Shown here: positions 38,701 through 54,009 of the stretch, in pieces
Numbering within the stretch: position 1 is the stretch's first letter
How the letters are laid out: every line of letters starts with the position of its first letter
NCBI GenBank assembly: GCA_943737045.1
Contig: CALSFV010000045.1
Span: forward strand, 750,001-814,000
Origin: Parapristionchus giblindavisi
Taxonomy: Eukaryota > Nematoda > Chromadorea > Rhabditida > Diplogasteridae
DNA: 64,000 nt
Reading direction: 5' to 3'
Position numbers and translations under genes: made by a program
The notes under the pieces: model-generated
The model's input: only the letters and a program-made list of their open reading frames with translations
What the model was told of the DNA's origin: nothing
Database searches by the model: none

Positions 38701-41700
38701 TAGCAGGTGTGAAAGCTTATATATCGACGTCAACTGAGCTCTATCTTATTCAGAATTTTTTGCTCTTTCAAATGATATATAACAACATGGGTGATGCTGA
38801 AAATCTATCTTGTCATGAATTATTTTGAGCCAAAATGTACACTTCGGTCAATGTAGCAGGTGTGAAAGCTTATAGATCGGCGTGAAAAGAGCTCTATCTT
38901 ATTCAGAATTTTTTGCTCTTTCACCCAGTATATCACACGATGGGTTATCTTTGTAATTTTTTGTCTCATAACCTGTTTTGTTCTTATCAGAGTGAAAGTT
39001 ACTTTTGTACTTCGGTCAATGTAGCAGGTGTGAAAGCTTATATATCGACGTCAACTGAGCTCTATCTTATTCAGAATTTTTTGCTCTTTCAAATGATATA
39101 TAACAACATGGGTGATGCTGAAAATCTATCTTGTCATGAATTATTTTGAGCCAAAATGTACACTTCGGTCAATGTAGCAGGTGTGAAAGCTTATAGATCG
39201 GCGTGAAAAGAGCTCTATCTTATTCAGAATTTTTTGCTCTTTCACCCAGTATATCACACGATGGGTTATCTTTGTAATTTTTTGTCTCATAACCTGTTTT
39301 GTTCTTATCAGAGTGAAAGTTACTTTTGTACTTCGGTCAATGTAGCAGGTGTGAAAGCTTATATATCGACGTCAACTGAGCTCTATCTTATTCAGAATTT
39401 TTTGCTCTTTCAAATGATATATAACAACATGGGTGTTGCTGAAAATCTATCTTGTCATGAATTATTTTGAGCCAAAATGTAAACTTCGGTCAATGTAGCA
39501 GGTGTGAAAGCTTATATAGCGACGTGAACTGAGCTCTATCTTATTCAGAATTTTTTGCTCTTTCACCCAGTATATCACACGATGGGTTATCTTTGTAATT
39601 TTTTGTCTCATAACCTGTTTTGTTCTTATCAGAGTGAAAGTTACTTTTGTACTTCGGTCAATGTAGCAGGTGTGAAAGCTTATAGATCGGCGTGAAAAGA
39701 GCTCTATCTTATTCAGAATTTTTTGCTCTTTCAAATGATATATAACAACATGGGTGATGCTGAAAATCTATCTTGTCATGAATTATTTTGAGCCAAAATG
39801 TAAACTTCGGTCAATGTAGCAGGTGTGAAAGCTTATATAGCGACGTGAACTGAGCTCTATCTTATTCAGAATTTTTTGCTCTTTCACCCAGTATATCACA
39901 CGATGGGTTATCTTTGTAATTTTTTGTCTCATAACCTGTTTTGTTCTTATCAGAGTGAAAGTTACTTTTGTACTTCGGTCAATGTAGCAGGTGTGAAAGC
40001 TTATATATCGACGTCAACTGAGCTCTATCTTATTCAGAATTTTTTGCTCTTTCAAATGATATATAACAACATGGGTGATGCTGAAAATCTATCTTGTCAT
40101 GAATTATTTTGAGCCAAAATGTAAACTTCGGTCAATGTAGCAGGTGTGAAAGCTTATATAGCGACGTGAACTGAGCTCTATCTTATTCAGAATTTTTTGC
40201 TCTTTCACCCAGTATATCACACGATGGGTTATCTTTGTAATTTTTTGTCTCATAACCTGTTTTGTTCTTATCAGAGTGAAAGTTACTTTTGTACTTCGGT
40301 CAATGTAGCAGGTGTGAAAGCTTATATATCGACGTGGACTGAGCTCTATCTTATTCAGAATTTTTTGCTCTTTCAAATGATATATAACAACATGGGTGAT
40401 GCTGAAAATCTATCTTGTCATGAATTATTTTGAGCCAAAATGTACACTTCGGTCAATGTAGCAGGTGTGAAAGCTTATAGATCGGCGTGAAAAGAGCTCT
40501 ATCTTATTCAGAATTTTTTGCTCTTTCACCCAGTATATCACACGATGGGTTATCTTTGTAATTTTTTGTCTCATAACCTGTTTTGTTCTTATCAGAGTGA
40601 AAGTTACTTTTGTACTTCGGTCAATGTAGCAGGTGTGAAAGCTTATATATCGACGTCAACTGAGCTCTATCTTATTCAGAATTTTTTGCTCTTTCAAATG
40701 ATATATAACAACATGGGTGTTGCTGAAAATCTATCTTGTCATGAATTATTTTGAGCCAAAATGTAAACTTCGGTCAATGTAGCAGGTGTGAAAGCTTATA
40801 TAGCGACGTGAACTGAGCTCTATCTTATTCAGAATTTTTTGCTCTTTCACCCAGTATATCACACGATGGGTTATCTTTGTAATTTTTTGTCTCATAACCT
40901 GTTTTGTTCTTATCAGAGTGAAAGTTACTTTTGTACTTCGGTCAATGTAGCAGGTGTGAAAGCTTATATATCGACGTCAACTGAGCTCTATCTTATTCAG
41001 AATTTTTTGCTCTTTCAAATGATATATAACAACATGGGTGTTGCTGAAAATCTATCTTGTTATGAATTATTTTGAGCCAAATGTACACTTCGGTCAATGT
41101 AGCAGGTGTGAAAGCTTATAGATCGACGTGAACAGAGCTCTATCTTATTCAGCATTTTTTGCTCTTTCACCCAGTATATCACACGATGGGTTATCTTTGT
41201 AATTTTTTGTCTCATAACCTGTTTTGTTCTTATCAGAGTGAAAGTTACTTTTGTACTTCGGTCAATGTAGCAGGTGTGAAAGCTTATATATCGACGTGGA
41301 CTGAGCTCTATCTTATTCAGAATTTTTTGCTCTTTCAAATGATATATAACAACATGGGTGATGCTGAAAATCTATCTTGTCATGAATTATTTTGAGCCAA
41401 AATGTACACTTCGGTCAATGTAGCAGGTGTGAAAGCTTATAGATCGGCGTGAAAAGAGCTCTATCTTATTCAGAATTTTTTGCTCTTTCACCCAGTATAT
41501 CACACGACGGGTTATCTTTGTAATTTTTTGTCTCATAACCTGTTTTGTTCTTATCAGAGTGAAAGTTACTTTTGTACTTCGGTCAATGTAGCAGGTGTGA
41601 AAGCTTATATATCGACGTCAACTGAGCTCTATCTTATTCAGAATTTTTTGCTCTTTCAAATGATATATAACAACATGGGTGTTGCTGAAAATCTATCTTG

Positions 41701-44700
41701 TCATGAATTATTTTGAGCCAAAATGTAAACTTCGGTCAATGTAGCAGGTGTGAAAGCTTATATAGCGACGTGAACTGAGCTCTATCTTATTCAGAATTTT
41801 TTGCTCTTTCACCCAGTATATCACACGATGGGTTATCTTTGTAATTTTTTGTCTCATAACCTGTTTTGTTCTTATCAGAGTGAAAGTTACTTTTGTACTT
41901 CGGTCAATGTAGCAGGTGTGAAAGCTTATATATCGACGTCAACTGAGCTCTATCTTATTCAGAATTTTTTGCTCTTTCAAATGATATATAACAACATGGG
42001 TGTTGCTGAAAATCTATCTTGTTATGAATTATTTTGAGCCAAATGTACACTTCGGTCAATGTAGCAGGTGTGAAAGCTTATAGATCGACGTGAACAGAGC
42101 TCTATCTTATTCAGCATTTTTTGCTCTTTCACCCAGTATATCACACGATGGGTTATCTTTGTAATTTTTTGTCTCATAACCTGTTTTGTTCTTATCAGAG
42201 TGAAAGTTACTTTTGTACTTCGGTCAATGTAGCAGGTGTGAAAGCTTATATATCGACGTCAACTGAGCTCTATCTTATTCAGAATTTTTTGCTCTTTCAA
42301 ATGATATATAACAACATGGGTGTTGCTGAAAATCTATCTTGTCATGAATTATTTTGAGCCAAAATGTAAACTTCGGTCAATGTAGCAGGTGTGAAAGCTT
42401 ATATAGCGACGTGAACTGAGCTCTATCTTATTCAGAATTTTTTGCTCTTTCACCCAGTATATCACACGATGGGTTATCTTTGTAATTTTTTGTCTCATAA
42501 CCTGTTTTGTTCTTATCAGAGTGAAAGTTACTTTTGTACTTCGGTCAATGTAGCAGGTGTGAAAGCTTATATATCGACGTCAACTGAGCTCTATCTTATT
42601 CAGAATTTTTTGCTCTTTCAAATGATATATAACAACATGGGTGATGCTGAAAATCTATCTTGTCATGAATTATTTTGAGCCAAAATGTAAACTTCGGTCA
42701 ATGTAGCAGGTGTGAAAGCTTATATAGCGACGTGAACTGAGCTCTATCTTATTCAGAATTTTTTGCTCTTTCACCCAGTATATCACACGATGGGTTATCT
42801 TTGTAATTTTTTGTCTCATAACCTGTTTTGTTCTTATCAGAGTGAAAGTTACTTTTGTACTTCGGTCAATGTAGCAGGTGTGAAAGCTTATATATCGACG
42901 TGGACTGAGCTCTATCTTATTCAGAATTTTTTGCTCTTTCAAATGATATATAACAACATGGGTGATGCTGAAAATCTATCTTGTCATGAATTATTTTGAG
43001 CCAAAATGTACACTTCGGTCAATGTAGCAGGTGTGAAAGCTTATAGATCGGCGTGAAAAGAGCTCTATCTTATTCAGAATTTTTTGCTCTTTCACCCAGT
43101 ATATCACACGATGGGTTATCTTTGTAATTTTTTGTCTCATAACCTGTTTTGTTCTTATCAGAGTGAAAGTTACTTTTGTACTTCGGTCAATGTAGCAGGT
43201 GTGAAAGCTTATATATCGACGTCAACTGAGCTCTATCTTATTCAGAATTTTTTGCTCTTTCAAATGATATATAACAACATGGGTGTTGCTGAAAATCTAT
43301 CTTGTCATGAATTATTTTGAGCCAAAATGTAAACTTCGGTCAATGTAGCAGGTGTGAAAGCTTATATAGCGACGTGAACTGAGCTCTATCTTATTCAGAA
43401 TTTTTTGCTCTTTCACCCAGTATATCACACGATGGGTTATCTTTGTAATTTTTTGTCTCATAACCTGTTTTGTTCTTATCAGAGTGAAAGTTACTTTTGT
43501 ACTTCGGTCAATGTAGCAGGTGTGAAAGCTTATATATCGACGTCAACTGAGCTCTATCTTATTCAGAATTTTTTGCTCTTTCAAATGATATATAACAACA
43601 TGGGTGTTGCTGAAAATCTATCTTGTTATGAATTATTTTGAGCCAAATGTACACTTCGGTCAATGTAGCAGGTGTGAAAGCTTATAGATCGACGTGAACA
43701 GAGCTCTATCTTATTCAGCATTTTTTGCTCTTTCACCCAGTATATCACACGATGGGTTATCTTTGTAATTTTTTGTCTCATAACCTGTTTTGTTCTTATC
43801 AGAGTGAAAGTTACTTTTGTACTTCGGTCAATGTAGCAGGTGTGAAAGCTTATATATCGACGTGGACTGAGCTCTATCTTATTCAGAATTTTTTGCTCTT
43901 TCAAATGATATATAACAACATGGGTGATGCTGAAAATCTATCTTGTCATGAATTATTTTGAGCCAAAATGTACACTTCGGTCAATGTAGCAGGTGTGAAA
44001 GCTTATAGATCGGCGTGAAAAGAGCTCTATCTTATTCAGAATTTTTTGCTCTTTCACCCAGTATATCACACGACGGGTTATCTTTGTAATTTTTTGTCTC
44101 ATAACCTGTTTTGTTCTTATCAGAGTGAAAGTTACTTTTGTACTTCGGTCAATGTAGCAGGTGTGAAAGCTTATATATCGACGTCAACTGAGCTCTATCT
44201 TATTCAGAATTTTTTGCTCTTTCAAATGATATATAACAACATGGGTGTTGCTGAAAATCTATCTTGTCATGAATTATTTTGAGCCAAAATGTAAACTTCG
44301 GTCAATGTAGCAGGTGTGAAAGCTTATATAGCGACGTGAACTGAGCTCTATCTTATTCAGAATTTTTTGCTCTTTCACCCAGTATATCACACGATGGGTT
44401 ATCTTTGTAATTTTTTGTCTCATAACCTGTTTTGTTCTTATCAGAGTGAAAGTTACTTTTGTACTTCGGTCAATGTAGCAGGTGTGAAAGCTTATATATC
44501 GACGTCAACTGAGCTCTATCTTATTCAGAATTTTTTGCTCTTTCAAATGATATATAACAACATGGGTGTTGCTGAAAATCTATCTTGTTATGAATTATTT
44601 TGAGCCAAATGTACACTTCGGTCAATGTAGCAGGTGTGAAAGCTTATAGATCGACGTGAACAGAGCTCTATCTTATTCAGCATTTTTTGCTCTTTCACCC

Positions 44701-45491
44701 AGTATATCACACGATGGGTTATCTTTGTAATTTTTTGTCTCATAACCTGTTTTGTTCTTATCAGAGTGAAAGTTACTTTTGTACTTCGGTCAATGTAGCA
44801 GGTGTGAAAGCTTATATATCGACGTCAACTGAGCTCTATCTTATTCAGAATTTTTTGCTCTTTCAAATGATATATAACAACATGGGTGTTGCTGAAAATC
44901 TATCTTGTCATGAATTATTTTGAGCCAAAATGTAAACTTCGGTCAATGTAGCAGGTGTGAAAGCTTATATAGCGACGTGAACTGAGCTCTATCTTATTCA
45001 GAATTTTTTGCTCTTTCACCCAGTATATCACACGATGGGTTATCTTTGTAATTTTTTGTCTCATAACCTGTTTTGTTCTTATCAGAGTGAAAGTTACTTT
45101 TGTACTTCGGTCAATGTAGCAGGTGTGAAAGCTTATATATCGACGTCAACTGAGCTCTATCTTATTCAGAATTTTTTGCTCTTTCAAATGATATATAACA
45201 ACATGGGTGTTGCTGAAAATCTATCTTGTTATGAATTATTTTGAGCCAAATGTACACTTCGGTCAATGTAGCAGGTGTGAAAGCTTATAGATCGACGTGA
45301 ACAGAGCTCTATCTTATTCAGCATTTTTTGCTCTTTCACCCAGTATATCACACGATGGGTTATCTTTGTAATTTTTTGTCTCATAACCTGTTTTGTTCTT
45401 ATCAGAGTGAAAGTTACTTTTGTACTTCGGTCAATGTAGCAGGTGTGAAAGCTTATATATCGACGTGGACTGAGCTCTATCTTATTCAGAA
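35703..45491. repeat. Strict A+B dimer zone (321 bp) with 2889- and 2566-bp super-repeats
   Basis: Dimers follow one another at 321 bp (320 where GAGCCAAATG has lost an A) with almost no exceptions. Variant markers define larger units: the CGACGTGGACTGAG marker and its neighbours recur from 37.3 to 40.2 kb (2889 = 9 x 321). The same marker then recurs from 40.2 to 42.8 kb, and the CACACGACGGG variant from 41.5 to 44.07 kb, both at 2566 (8 dimers less two bases). Most dimers carry GACGTCAAC, which replaces the usual GACGTGAAC. Confidence 0.9.
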
Positions 45492-48400
45492 TTTCTTGCT
45501 CTTTCAAATGATATATAACAACATGGGTGTTGCTGAAAATCTATCTTGTCATGAATTATTTTGAGCCAAAATGTAAACTTCGGTCAATGTAGCAGGTGTG
45601 AAAGCTTATATAGCGACGTGAACTGAGCTCTATCTTATTCAGAATTTTTTGCTCTTTCACCCAGTATATCACACGATGGGTTATGTTTGTAATTTTTTGT
45701 CTCATAACCTGTTTTGTTCTTATCAGAGTGAAAGTTACTTTTGTACTTCGGTCAATGTAGCAGGTGTGAAAGCTTATAGATCGGCGTGAAAAGAGCTCTA
45801 TCTTATTCAGAATTTTTTGCTCTTTCACCCAGTATATCACACGATGGGTTATCTTTGTAATTTTTTGTCTCATAACCTGTTTTGTTCTTATCAGAGTGAA
45901 AGTTACTTTTGTACTTCGGTCAATGTAGCAGGTGTGAAAGCTTATATATCGACGTCAACTGAGCTCTATCTTATTCAGAATTTTTTGCTCTTTCAAATGA
46001 TATATAACAACATGGGTGTTGCTGAAAATCTATCTTGTCATGAATTATTTTGAGCCAAAATGTAAACTTCGGTCAATGTAGCAGGTGTGAAAGCTTATAT
46101 AGCGACGTGAACTGAGCTCTATCTTATTCAGAATTTTTTGCTCTTTCACCCAGTATATCACACGATGGGTTATCTTTGTAATTTTTTGTCTCATAACCTG
46201 TTTTGTTCTTATCAGAGTGAAAGTTACTTTTGTACTTCGGTCAATGTAGCAGGTGTGAAAGCTTATAGATCGGCGTGAAAAGAGCTCTATCTTATTCAGA
46301 ATTTTTTGCTCTTTCAAATGATATATAACAACATGGGTGATGCTGAAAATCTATCTTGTCATGAATTATTTTGAGCCAAAATGTAAACTTCGGTCAATGT
46401 AGCAGGTGTGAAAGCTTATATAGCGACGTGAACTGAGCTCTATCTTATTCAGAATTTTTTGCTCTTTCACCCAGTATATCACACGATGGGTTATCTTTGT
46501 AATTTTTTGTCTCATAACCTGTTTTGTTCTTATCAGAGTGAAAGTTACTTTTGTACTTCGGTCAATGTAGCAGGTGTGAAAGCTTATATATCGACGTCAA
46601 CTGAGCTCTATCTTATTCAGAATTTTTTGCTCTTTCAAATGATATATAACAACATGGGTGATGCTGAAAATCTATCTTGTCATGAATTATTTTGAGCCAA
46701 AATGTAAACTTCGGTCAATGTAGCAGGTGTGAAAGCTTATATAGCGACGTGAACTGAGCTCTATCTTATTCAGAATTTTTTGCTCTTTCACCCAGTATAT
46801 CACACGATGGGTTATCTTTGTAATTTTTTGTCTCATAACCTGTTTTGTTCTTATCAGAGTGAAAGTTACTTTTGTACTTCGGTCAATGTAGCAGGTGTGA
46901 AAGCTTATATATCGACGTGGACTGAGCTCTATCTTATTCAGAATTTTTTGCTCTTTCAAATGATATATAACAACATGGGTGATGCTGAAAATCTATCTTG
47001 TCATGAATTATTTTGAGCCAAAATGTACACTTCGGTCAATGTAGCAGGTGTGAAAGCTTATAGATCGGCGTGAAAAGAGCTCTATCTTATTCAGAATTTT
47101 TTGCTCTTTCACCCAGTATATCACACGATGGGTTATCTTTGTAATTTTTTGTCTCATAACCTGTTTTGTTCTTATCAGAGTGAAAGTTACTTTTGTACTT
47201 CGGTCAATGTAGCAGGTGTGAAAGCTTATATATCGACGTCAACTGAGCTCTATCTAATTAAGAATTTTTTGCTCTTTCAAATGATATATAACAACATGGG
47301 TGTTGCTGAAAATCTATCTTGTCATGAATTATTTTGAGCCAAAATGTAAACTTCGGTCAATGTAGCAGGTGTGAAAGCTTATATAGCGACGTGAACTGAG
47401 CTCTATCTTATTCAGAATTGTTTGCTCTTTCACCCAGTATATCACACGATGGGTTATCTTTGTAATTTTTTGTCTCATAACCTGTTTTGTTCTTATCAGA
47501 GTGAAAGTTACTTTTGTACTTCGGTCAATGTAGCAGGTGTGAAAGCTTATATATCGACGTCAACTGAGCTCTATCTTATTCAGAATTTTTTGCTCTTTCA
47601 AATGATATATAACAACATGGGTGTTGCTGAAAATCTATCTTGTTATGAATTATTTTGAGCCAAATGTACACTTCGGTCAATGTAGCAGGTGTGAAAGCTT
47701 ATAGATCGACGTGAACAGAGCTCTATCTTATTCAGCATTTTTTGCTCTTTCACCCAGTATATCACACGATGGGTTATCTTTGTAATTTTTTGTCTCATAA
47801 CCTGTTTTGTTCTTATCAGAGTGAAAGTTACTTTTGTACTTCGGTCAATGTAGCAGGTGTGAAAGCTTATATATCGACGTGGACTGAGCTCTATCTTATT
47901 CAGAATTTCTTGCTCTTTCAAATGATATATAACAACATGGGTGTTGCTGAAAATCTATCTTGTCATGAATTATTTTGAGCCAAAATGTAAACTTCGGTCA
48001 ATGTAGCAGGTGTGAAAGCTTATATAGCGACGTGAACTGAGCTCTATCTTATTCAGAATTTTTTGCTCTTTCACCCAGTATATCACACGATGGGTTATGT
48101 TTGTAATTTTTTGTCTCGTAACCTGTTTTGTTCTTATCAGAGTGAAAGTTACTTTTGTACTTCGGTCAATGTAGCAGGTGTGAAAGCTTATAAATCGACG
48201 TGAACAGAGCTCTATCTTATTCAGAATTTTTTGCTCTTTCACCCAGTATATCACACGATGGGTTATCTTTGTAATTTTTTGTCTCATAACCTGTTTTGTT
48301 CTTATCAGAGTGAAAGTTACTTTTGTACTTCGGTCAATGTAGCAGGTGTGAAAGCTTATATATCGACGTCAACTGAGCTCTATCTTATTCAGAATTTTTT

Positions 48401-51400
48401 GCTCTTTCAAATGATATATAACAACATGGGTGTTGCTGAAAATCTATCTTGTCATGAATTATTTTGAGCCAAAATGTAAACTTCGATCAATGTAGCAGGT
48501 GTGAAAGCTTATATAGCGACGTGAACTGAGCTCTATCTTATTCAGAATTTTTTGCTCTTTCACCCAGTATATCACACGATGGGTTATCTTTGTAATTTTT
48601 TGTCTCATAACCTGTTTTGTTCTTATCAGAGTGAAAGTTACTTTTGTACTTCGGTCAATGTAGCAGGTGTGAAAGCTTATATATCGACGTCAACTGAGCT
48701 CTATCTTATTCAGAATTTTTTGCTCTTTCAAATGATATATAACAACATGGGTGTTGCTGAAAATCTATCTTGTTATGAATTATTTTGAGCCAAATGTACA
48801 CTTCGGTCAATGTAGCAGGTGTGAAAGCTTATAGATCGACGTGAACAGAGCTCTATCTTATTCAGCATTTTTTGCTCTTTCACCCAGTATATCACACGAT
48901 GGGTTATCTTTGTAATTTTTTGTCTCATAACCTGTTTTGTTCTTATCAGAGTGAAAGTTACTTTTGTACTTCGGTCAATGTAGCAGGTGTGAAAGCTTAT
49001 ATATCGACGTCAACTGAGCTCTATCTTATTCAGAATTTTGTGCTCTTTCAAATGATATATAACAACATGGGTGTTGCTGAAAATCTATCTTGTCATGAAT
49101 TATTTTGAGCCAAAATGTAAACTTCGGTCAATGTAGCAGGTGTGAAAGCTTATATAGCGACGTGAACTGAGCTCTATCTTATTCAGAATTTTTTGCTCTT
49201 TCACCCAGTATATCACACGATGGGTTATCTTTGTAATTTTTTGTCTCATAACCTGTTTTGTTCTTATCAGAGTGAAAGTTACTTTTGTACTTCGGTCAAT
49301 GTAGCAGGTGTGAAAGCTTATATATCGACGTCAACTGAGCTCTATCTTATTCAGAATTTTTTGCTCTTTCAAATGATATATAACAACATGGGTGTTGCTG
49401 AAAATCTATCTTGTTATGAATTATTTTGAGCCAAATGTACACTTCGGTCAATGTAGCAGGTGTGAAAGCTTATAGATCGACGTGAACAGAGCTCTATCTT
49501 ATTCAGCATTTTTTGCTCTTTCACCCAGTATATCACACGATGGGTTATCTTTGTAATTTTTTGTCTCATAACCTGTTTTGTTCTTATCAGAGTGAAAGTT
49601 ACTTTTGTACTTCGGTCAATGTAGCAGGTGTGAAAGCTTATATATCGACGTGGACTGAGCTCTATCTTATTCAGAATTTCTTGCTCTTTCAAATGATATA
49701 TAACAACATGGGTGTTGCTGAAAATCTATCTTGTCATGAATTATTTTGAGCCAAAATGTAAACTTCGGTCAATGTAGCAGGTGTGAAAGCTTATATAGCG
49801 ACGTGAACTGAGCTCTATCTTATTCAGAATTTTTTGCTCTTTCACCCAGTATATCACACGATGGGTTATGTTTGTAATTTTTTGTCTCATAACCTGTTTT
49901 GTTCTTATCAGAGTGAAAGTTACTTTTGTACTTCGGTCAATGTAGCAGGTGTGAAAGCTTATAAATCGACGTGAACAGAGCTCTATCTTATTCAGAATTT
50001 TTTGCTCTTTCACCCAGTATATCACACGATGGGTTATCTTTGTAATTTTTTGTCTCATAACCTGTTTTGTTCTTATCAGAGTGAAAGTTACTTTTGTACT
50101 TCGGTCAATGTAGCAGGTGTGAAAGCTTATATATCGACGTCAACTGAGCTCTATCTTATTCAGAATTTTTTGCTCTTTCAAATGATATATAACAACATGG
50201 GTGTTGCTGAAAATCTATCTTGTCATGAATTATTTTGAGCCAAAATGTAAACTTCGGTCAATGTAGCAGGTGTGAAAGCTTATATAGCGACGTGAACTGA
50301 GCTCTATCTTATTCAGAATTTTTTGCTCTTTCACCCAGTATATCACACGATGGGTTATCTTTGTAATTTTTTGTCTCATAACCTGTTTTGTTCTTATCAG
50401 AGTGAAAGTTACTTTTGTACTTCGGTCAATGTAGCAGGTGTGAAAGCTTATATATCGACGTCAACTGAGCTCTATCTTATTCAGAATTTTTTGCTCTTTC
50501 AAATGATATATAACAACATGGGTGTTGCTGAAAATCTATCTTGTTATGAATTATTTTGAGCCAAATGTACACTTCGGTCAATGTAGCAGGTGTGAAAGCT
50601 TATAGATCGACGTGAACAGAGCTCTATCTTATTCAGCATTTTTTGCTCTTTCACCCAGTATATCACACGATGGGTTATCTTTGTAATTTTTTGTCTCATA
50701 ACCTGTTTTGTTCTTATCAGAGTGAAAGTTACTTTTGTACTTCGGTCAATGTAGCAGGTGTGAAAGCTTATATATCGACGTGGACTGAGCTCTATCTTAT
50801 TCAGAATTTCTTGCTCTTTCAAATGATATATAACAACATGGGTGTTGCTGAAAATCTATCTTGTCATGAATTATTTTGAGCCAAAATGTAAACTTCGGTC
50901 AATGTAGCAGGTGTGAAAGCTTATATAGCGACGTGAACTGAGCTCTATCTTATTCAGAATTTTTTGCTCTTTCACCCAGTATATCACACGATGGGTTATG
51001 TTTGTAATTTTTTGTCTCATAACCTGTTTTGTTCTTATCAGAGTGAAAGTTACTTTTGTACTTCGGTCAATGTAGCAGGTGTGAAAGCTTATAAATCGAC
51101 GTGAACAGAGCTCTATCTTATTCAGAATTTTTTGCTCTTTCACCCAGTATATCACACGATGGGTTATCTTTGTAATTTTTTGTCTCATAACCTGTTTTGT
51201 TCTTATCAGAGTGAAAGTTACTTTTGTACTTCGGTCAATGTAGCAGGTGTGAAAGCTTATATATCGACGTCAACTGAGCTCTATCTTATTCAGAATTTTT
51301 TGCTCTTTCAAATGATATATAACAACATGGGTGTTGCTGAAAATCTATCTTGTCATGAATTATTTTGAGCCAAAATGTAAACTTCGGTCAATGTAGCAGG

Positions 51401-54009
51401 TGTGAAAGCTTATATAGCGACGTGAACTGAGCTCTATCTTATTCAGAATTTTTTGCTCTTTCACCCAGTATATCACACGATGGGTTATCTTTGTAATTTT
51501 TTGTCTCATAACCTGTTTTGTTCTTATCAGAGTGAAAGTTACTTTTGTACTTCGGTCAATGTAGCAGGTGTGAAAGCTTATATATCGACGTCAACTGAGC
51601 TCTATCTTATTCAGAATTTTTTGCTCTTTCAAATGATATATAACAACATGGGTGTTGCTGAAAATCTATCTTGTTATGAATTATTTTGAGCCAAATGTAC
51701 ACTTCGGTCAATGTAGCAGGTGTGAAAGCTTATAGATCGACGTGAACAGAGCTCTATCTTATTCAGCATTTTTTGCTCTTTCACCCAGTATATCACACGA
51801 TGGGTTATCTTTGTAATTTTTTGTCTCATAACCTGTTTTGTTCTTATCAGAGTGAAAGTTACTTTTGTACTTCGGTCAATGTAGCAGGTGTGAAAGCTTA
51901 TATATCGACGTGGACTGAGCTCTATCTTATTCAGAATTTCTTGCTCTTTCAAATGATATATAACAACATGGGTGTTGCTGAAAATCTATCTTGTCATGAA
52001 TTATTTTGAGCCAAAATGTAAACTTCGGTCAATGTAGCAGGTGTGAAAGCTTATATAGCGACGTGAACTGAGCTCTATCTTATTCAGAATTTTTTGCTCT
52101 TTCACCCAGTATATCACACGATGGGTTATGTTTGTAATTTTTTGTCTCATAACCTGTTTTGTTCTTATCAGAGTGAAAGTTACTTTTGTACTTCGGTCAA
52201 TGTAGCAGGTGTGAAAGCTTATAAATCGACGTGAACAGAGCTCTATCTTATTCAGAATTTTTTGCTCTTTCACCCAGTATATCACACGATGGGTTATCTT
52301 TGTAATTTTTTGTCTCATAACCTGTTTTGTTCTTATCAGAGTGAAAGTTACTTTTGTACTTCGGTCAATGTAGCAGGTGTGAAAGCTTATATATCGACGT
52401 GAACTGAGCTCTATCTTATTCAGAATTTTTTGCTCTTTCAAATGATATATAACAACATGGGTGTTGCTGAAAATCTATCTTGTCATGAATTATTTTGAGC
52501 CAAAATGTACACTTCGGTCAATGTAGCAGGTGTGAAAGCTTATAGATCGGCGTGAAAAGAGCTCTATCTTATTCAGAATTTTTTGCTCTTTCACCCAGTA
52601 TATCACACGATGGGTTATCTTTGTAATTTTTTGTCTCATAACCTGTTTTGTTCTTATCAGAGTGAAAGTTACTTTTGTACTTCGGTCAATGTAGCAGGTG
52701 TGAAAGCTTATATATCGACGTCAACTGAGCTCTATCTTATTCAGAATTTTTTGCTCTTTCAAATGATATATAACAACATGGGTGTTGCTGAAAATCTATC
52801 TTGTCATGAATTATTTTGAGCCAAAATGTAAACTTCGGTCAATGTAGCAGGTGTGAAAGCTTATATAGCGACGTGAACTGAGCTCTATCTTATTCAGAAT
52901 TTTTTGCTCTTTCACCCAGTATATCACACGATGGGTTATCTTTGTAATTTTTTGTCTCATAACCTGTTTTGTTCTTATCAGAGTGAAAGTTACTTTTGTA
53001 CTTCGGTCAATGTAGCAGGTGTGAAAGCTTATATATCGACGTCAACTGAGCTCTATCTTATTCAGAATTTTTTGCTCTTTCAAATGATATATAACAACAT
53101 GGGTGTTGCTGAAAATCTATCTTGTCATGAATTATTTTGAGCCAAATGTACACTTCGGTCAATGTAGCAGGTGTGAAAGCTTATAGATCGACGTGAACAG
53201 AGCTCTATCTTATTCAGCATTTTTTGCTCTTTCACCCAGTATATCACACGATGGGTTATGTTTGTATTTTTTGTCTCATAACCTGTTTTGTTCTTATCAG
53301 AGTGAAAGTTACTTTTGTACTTCGGTCAATGTAGCAGGTGTGAAAGCTTATAAATCGACGTGAACAGAGCTCTATCTTATTCAGAATTTTTTGCTCTTTC
53401 ACCCAGTATATCACACGATGGGTTATCTTTGTAATTTTTTGTCTCATAACCTGTTTTGTTCTTATCAGAGTGAAAGTTACTTTTGTACTTCGGTCAATGT
53501 AGCAGGTGTGAAAGCTTATATATCGACGTGAACTGAGCTCTATCTTATTCAGAATTTTTTGCTCTTTCAAATGATATATAACAACATGGGTGTTGCTGAA
53601 AATCTATCTTGTCATGAATTATTTTGAGCCAAATGTACACTTCGGTCAATGTAGCAGGTGTGAAAGCTTATAGATCGACGTGAACAGAGCTCTATCTTAT
53701 TCAGAATTTTTTGCTCTTTCACCCAGTATATCACACGATGGGTTATGTTTGTAATTTTTTGTCTCATAACCTGTTTTGTTCTTATCAGAGTGAAAGTTAC
53801 TTTTGTACTTCGGTCAATGTAGCAGGTGTGAAAGCTTATAAATCGACGTGAACAGAGCTCTATCTTATTCAGAATTTTTTGCTCTTTCACCCAGTATATC
53901 ACACGATGGGTTATCTTTGTAATTTTTTGTCTCATAACCTGTTTTGTTCTTATCAGAGTGAAAGTTACTTTTGTACTTCGGTCAATGTAGCAGGTGTGAA
54001 AGCTTATAT
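45492..54009. repeat. Satellite zone mixing A-B and A-B-B, with 1130-bp higher-order repeat
   Basis: The marker CAGAATTTCTTGCTC lies at about 45.49, 47.91, 49.68, 50.81 and 51.94 kb, giving steps of about 2414, 1771, 1130 and 1130 bp. The 1130-bp unit equals three dimers plus one extra B monomer, less one base. Extra B monomers carry AAATCGACGTGAACAGAG. The zone ends at 54009, inside a core, at the second palindromic insertion. Confidence 0.9.
54006..54009. other. Left copy of probable 4-bp target-site duplication (ATAT) of element 2
   Basis: Intact satellite reads GCTTATATATCGACG. Here the left flank ends CTTATAT and the right flank starts ATATATCG, so ATAT is repeated. An alternative reading takes one more base into each terminus and gives a 2-bp TA duplication. 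The AT-rich target makes the two indistinguishable. Confidence 0.6.
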
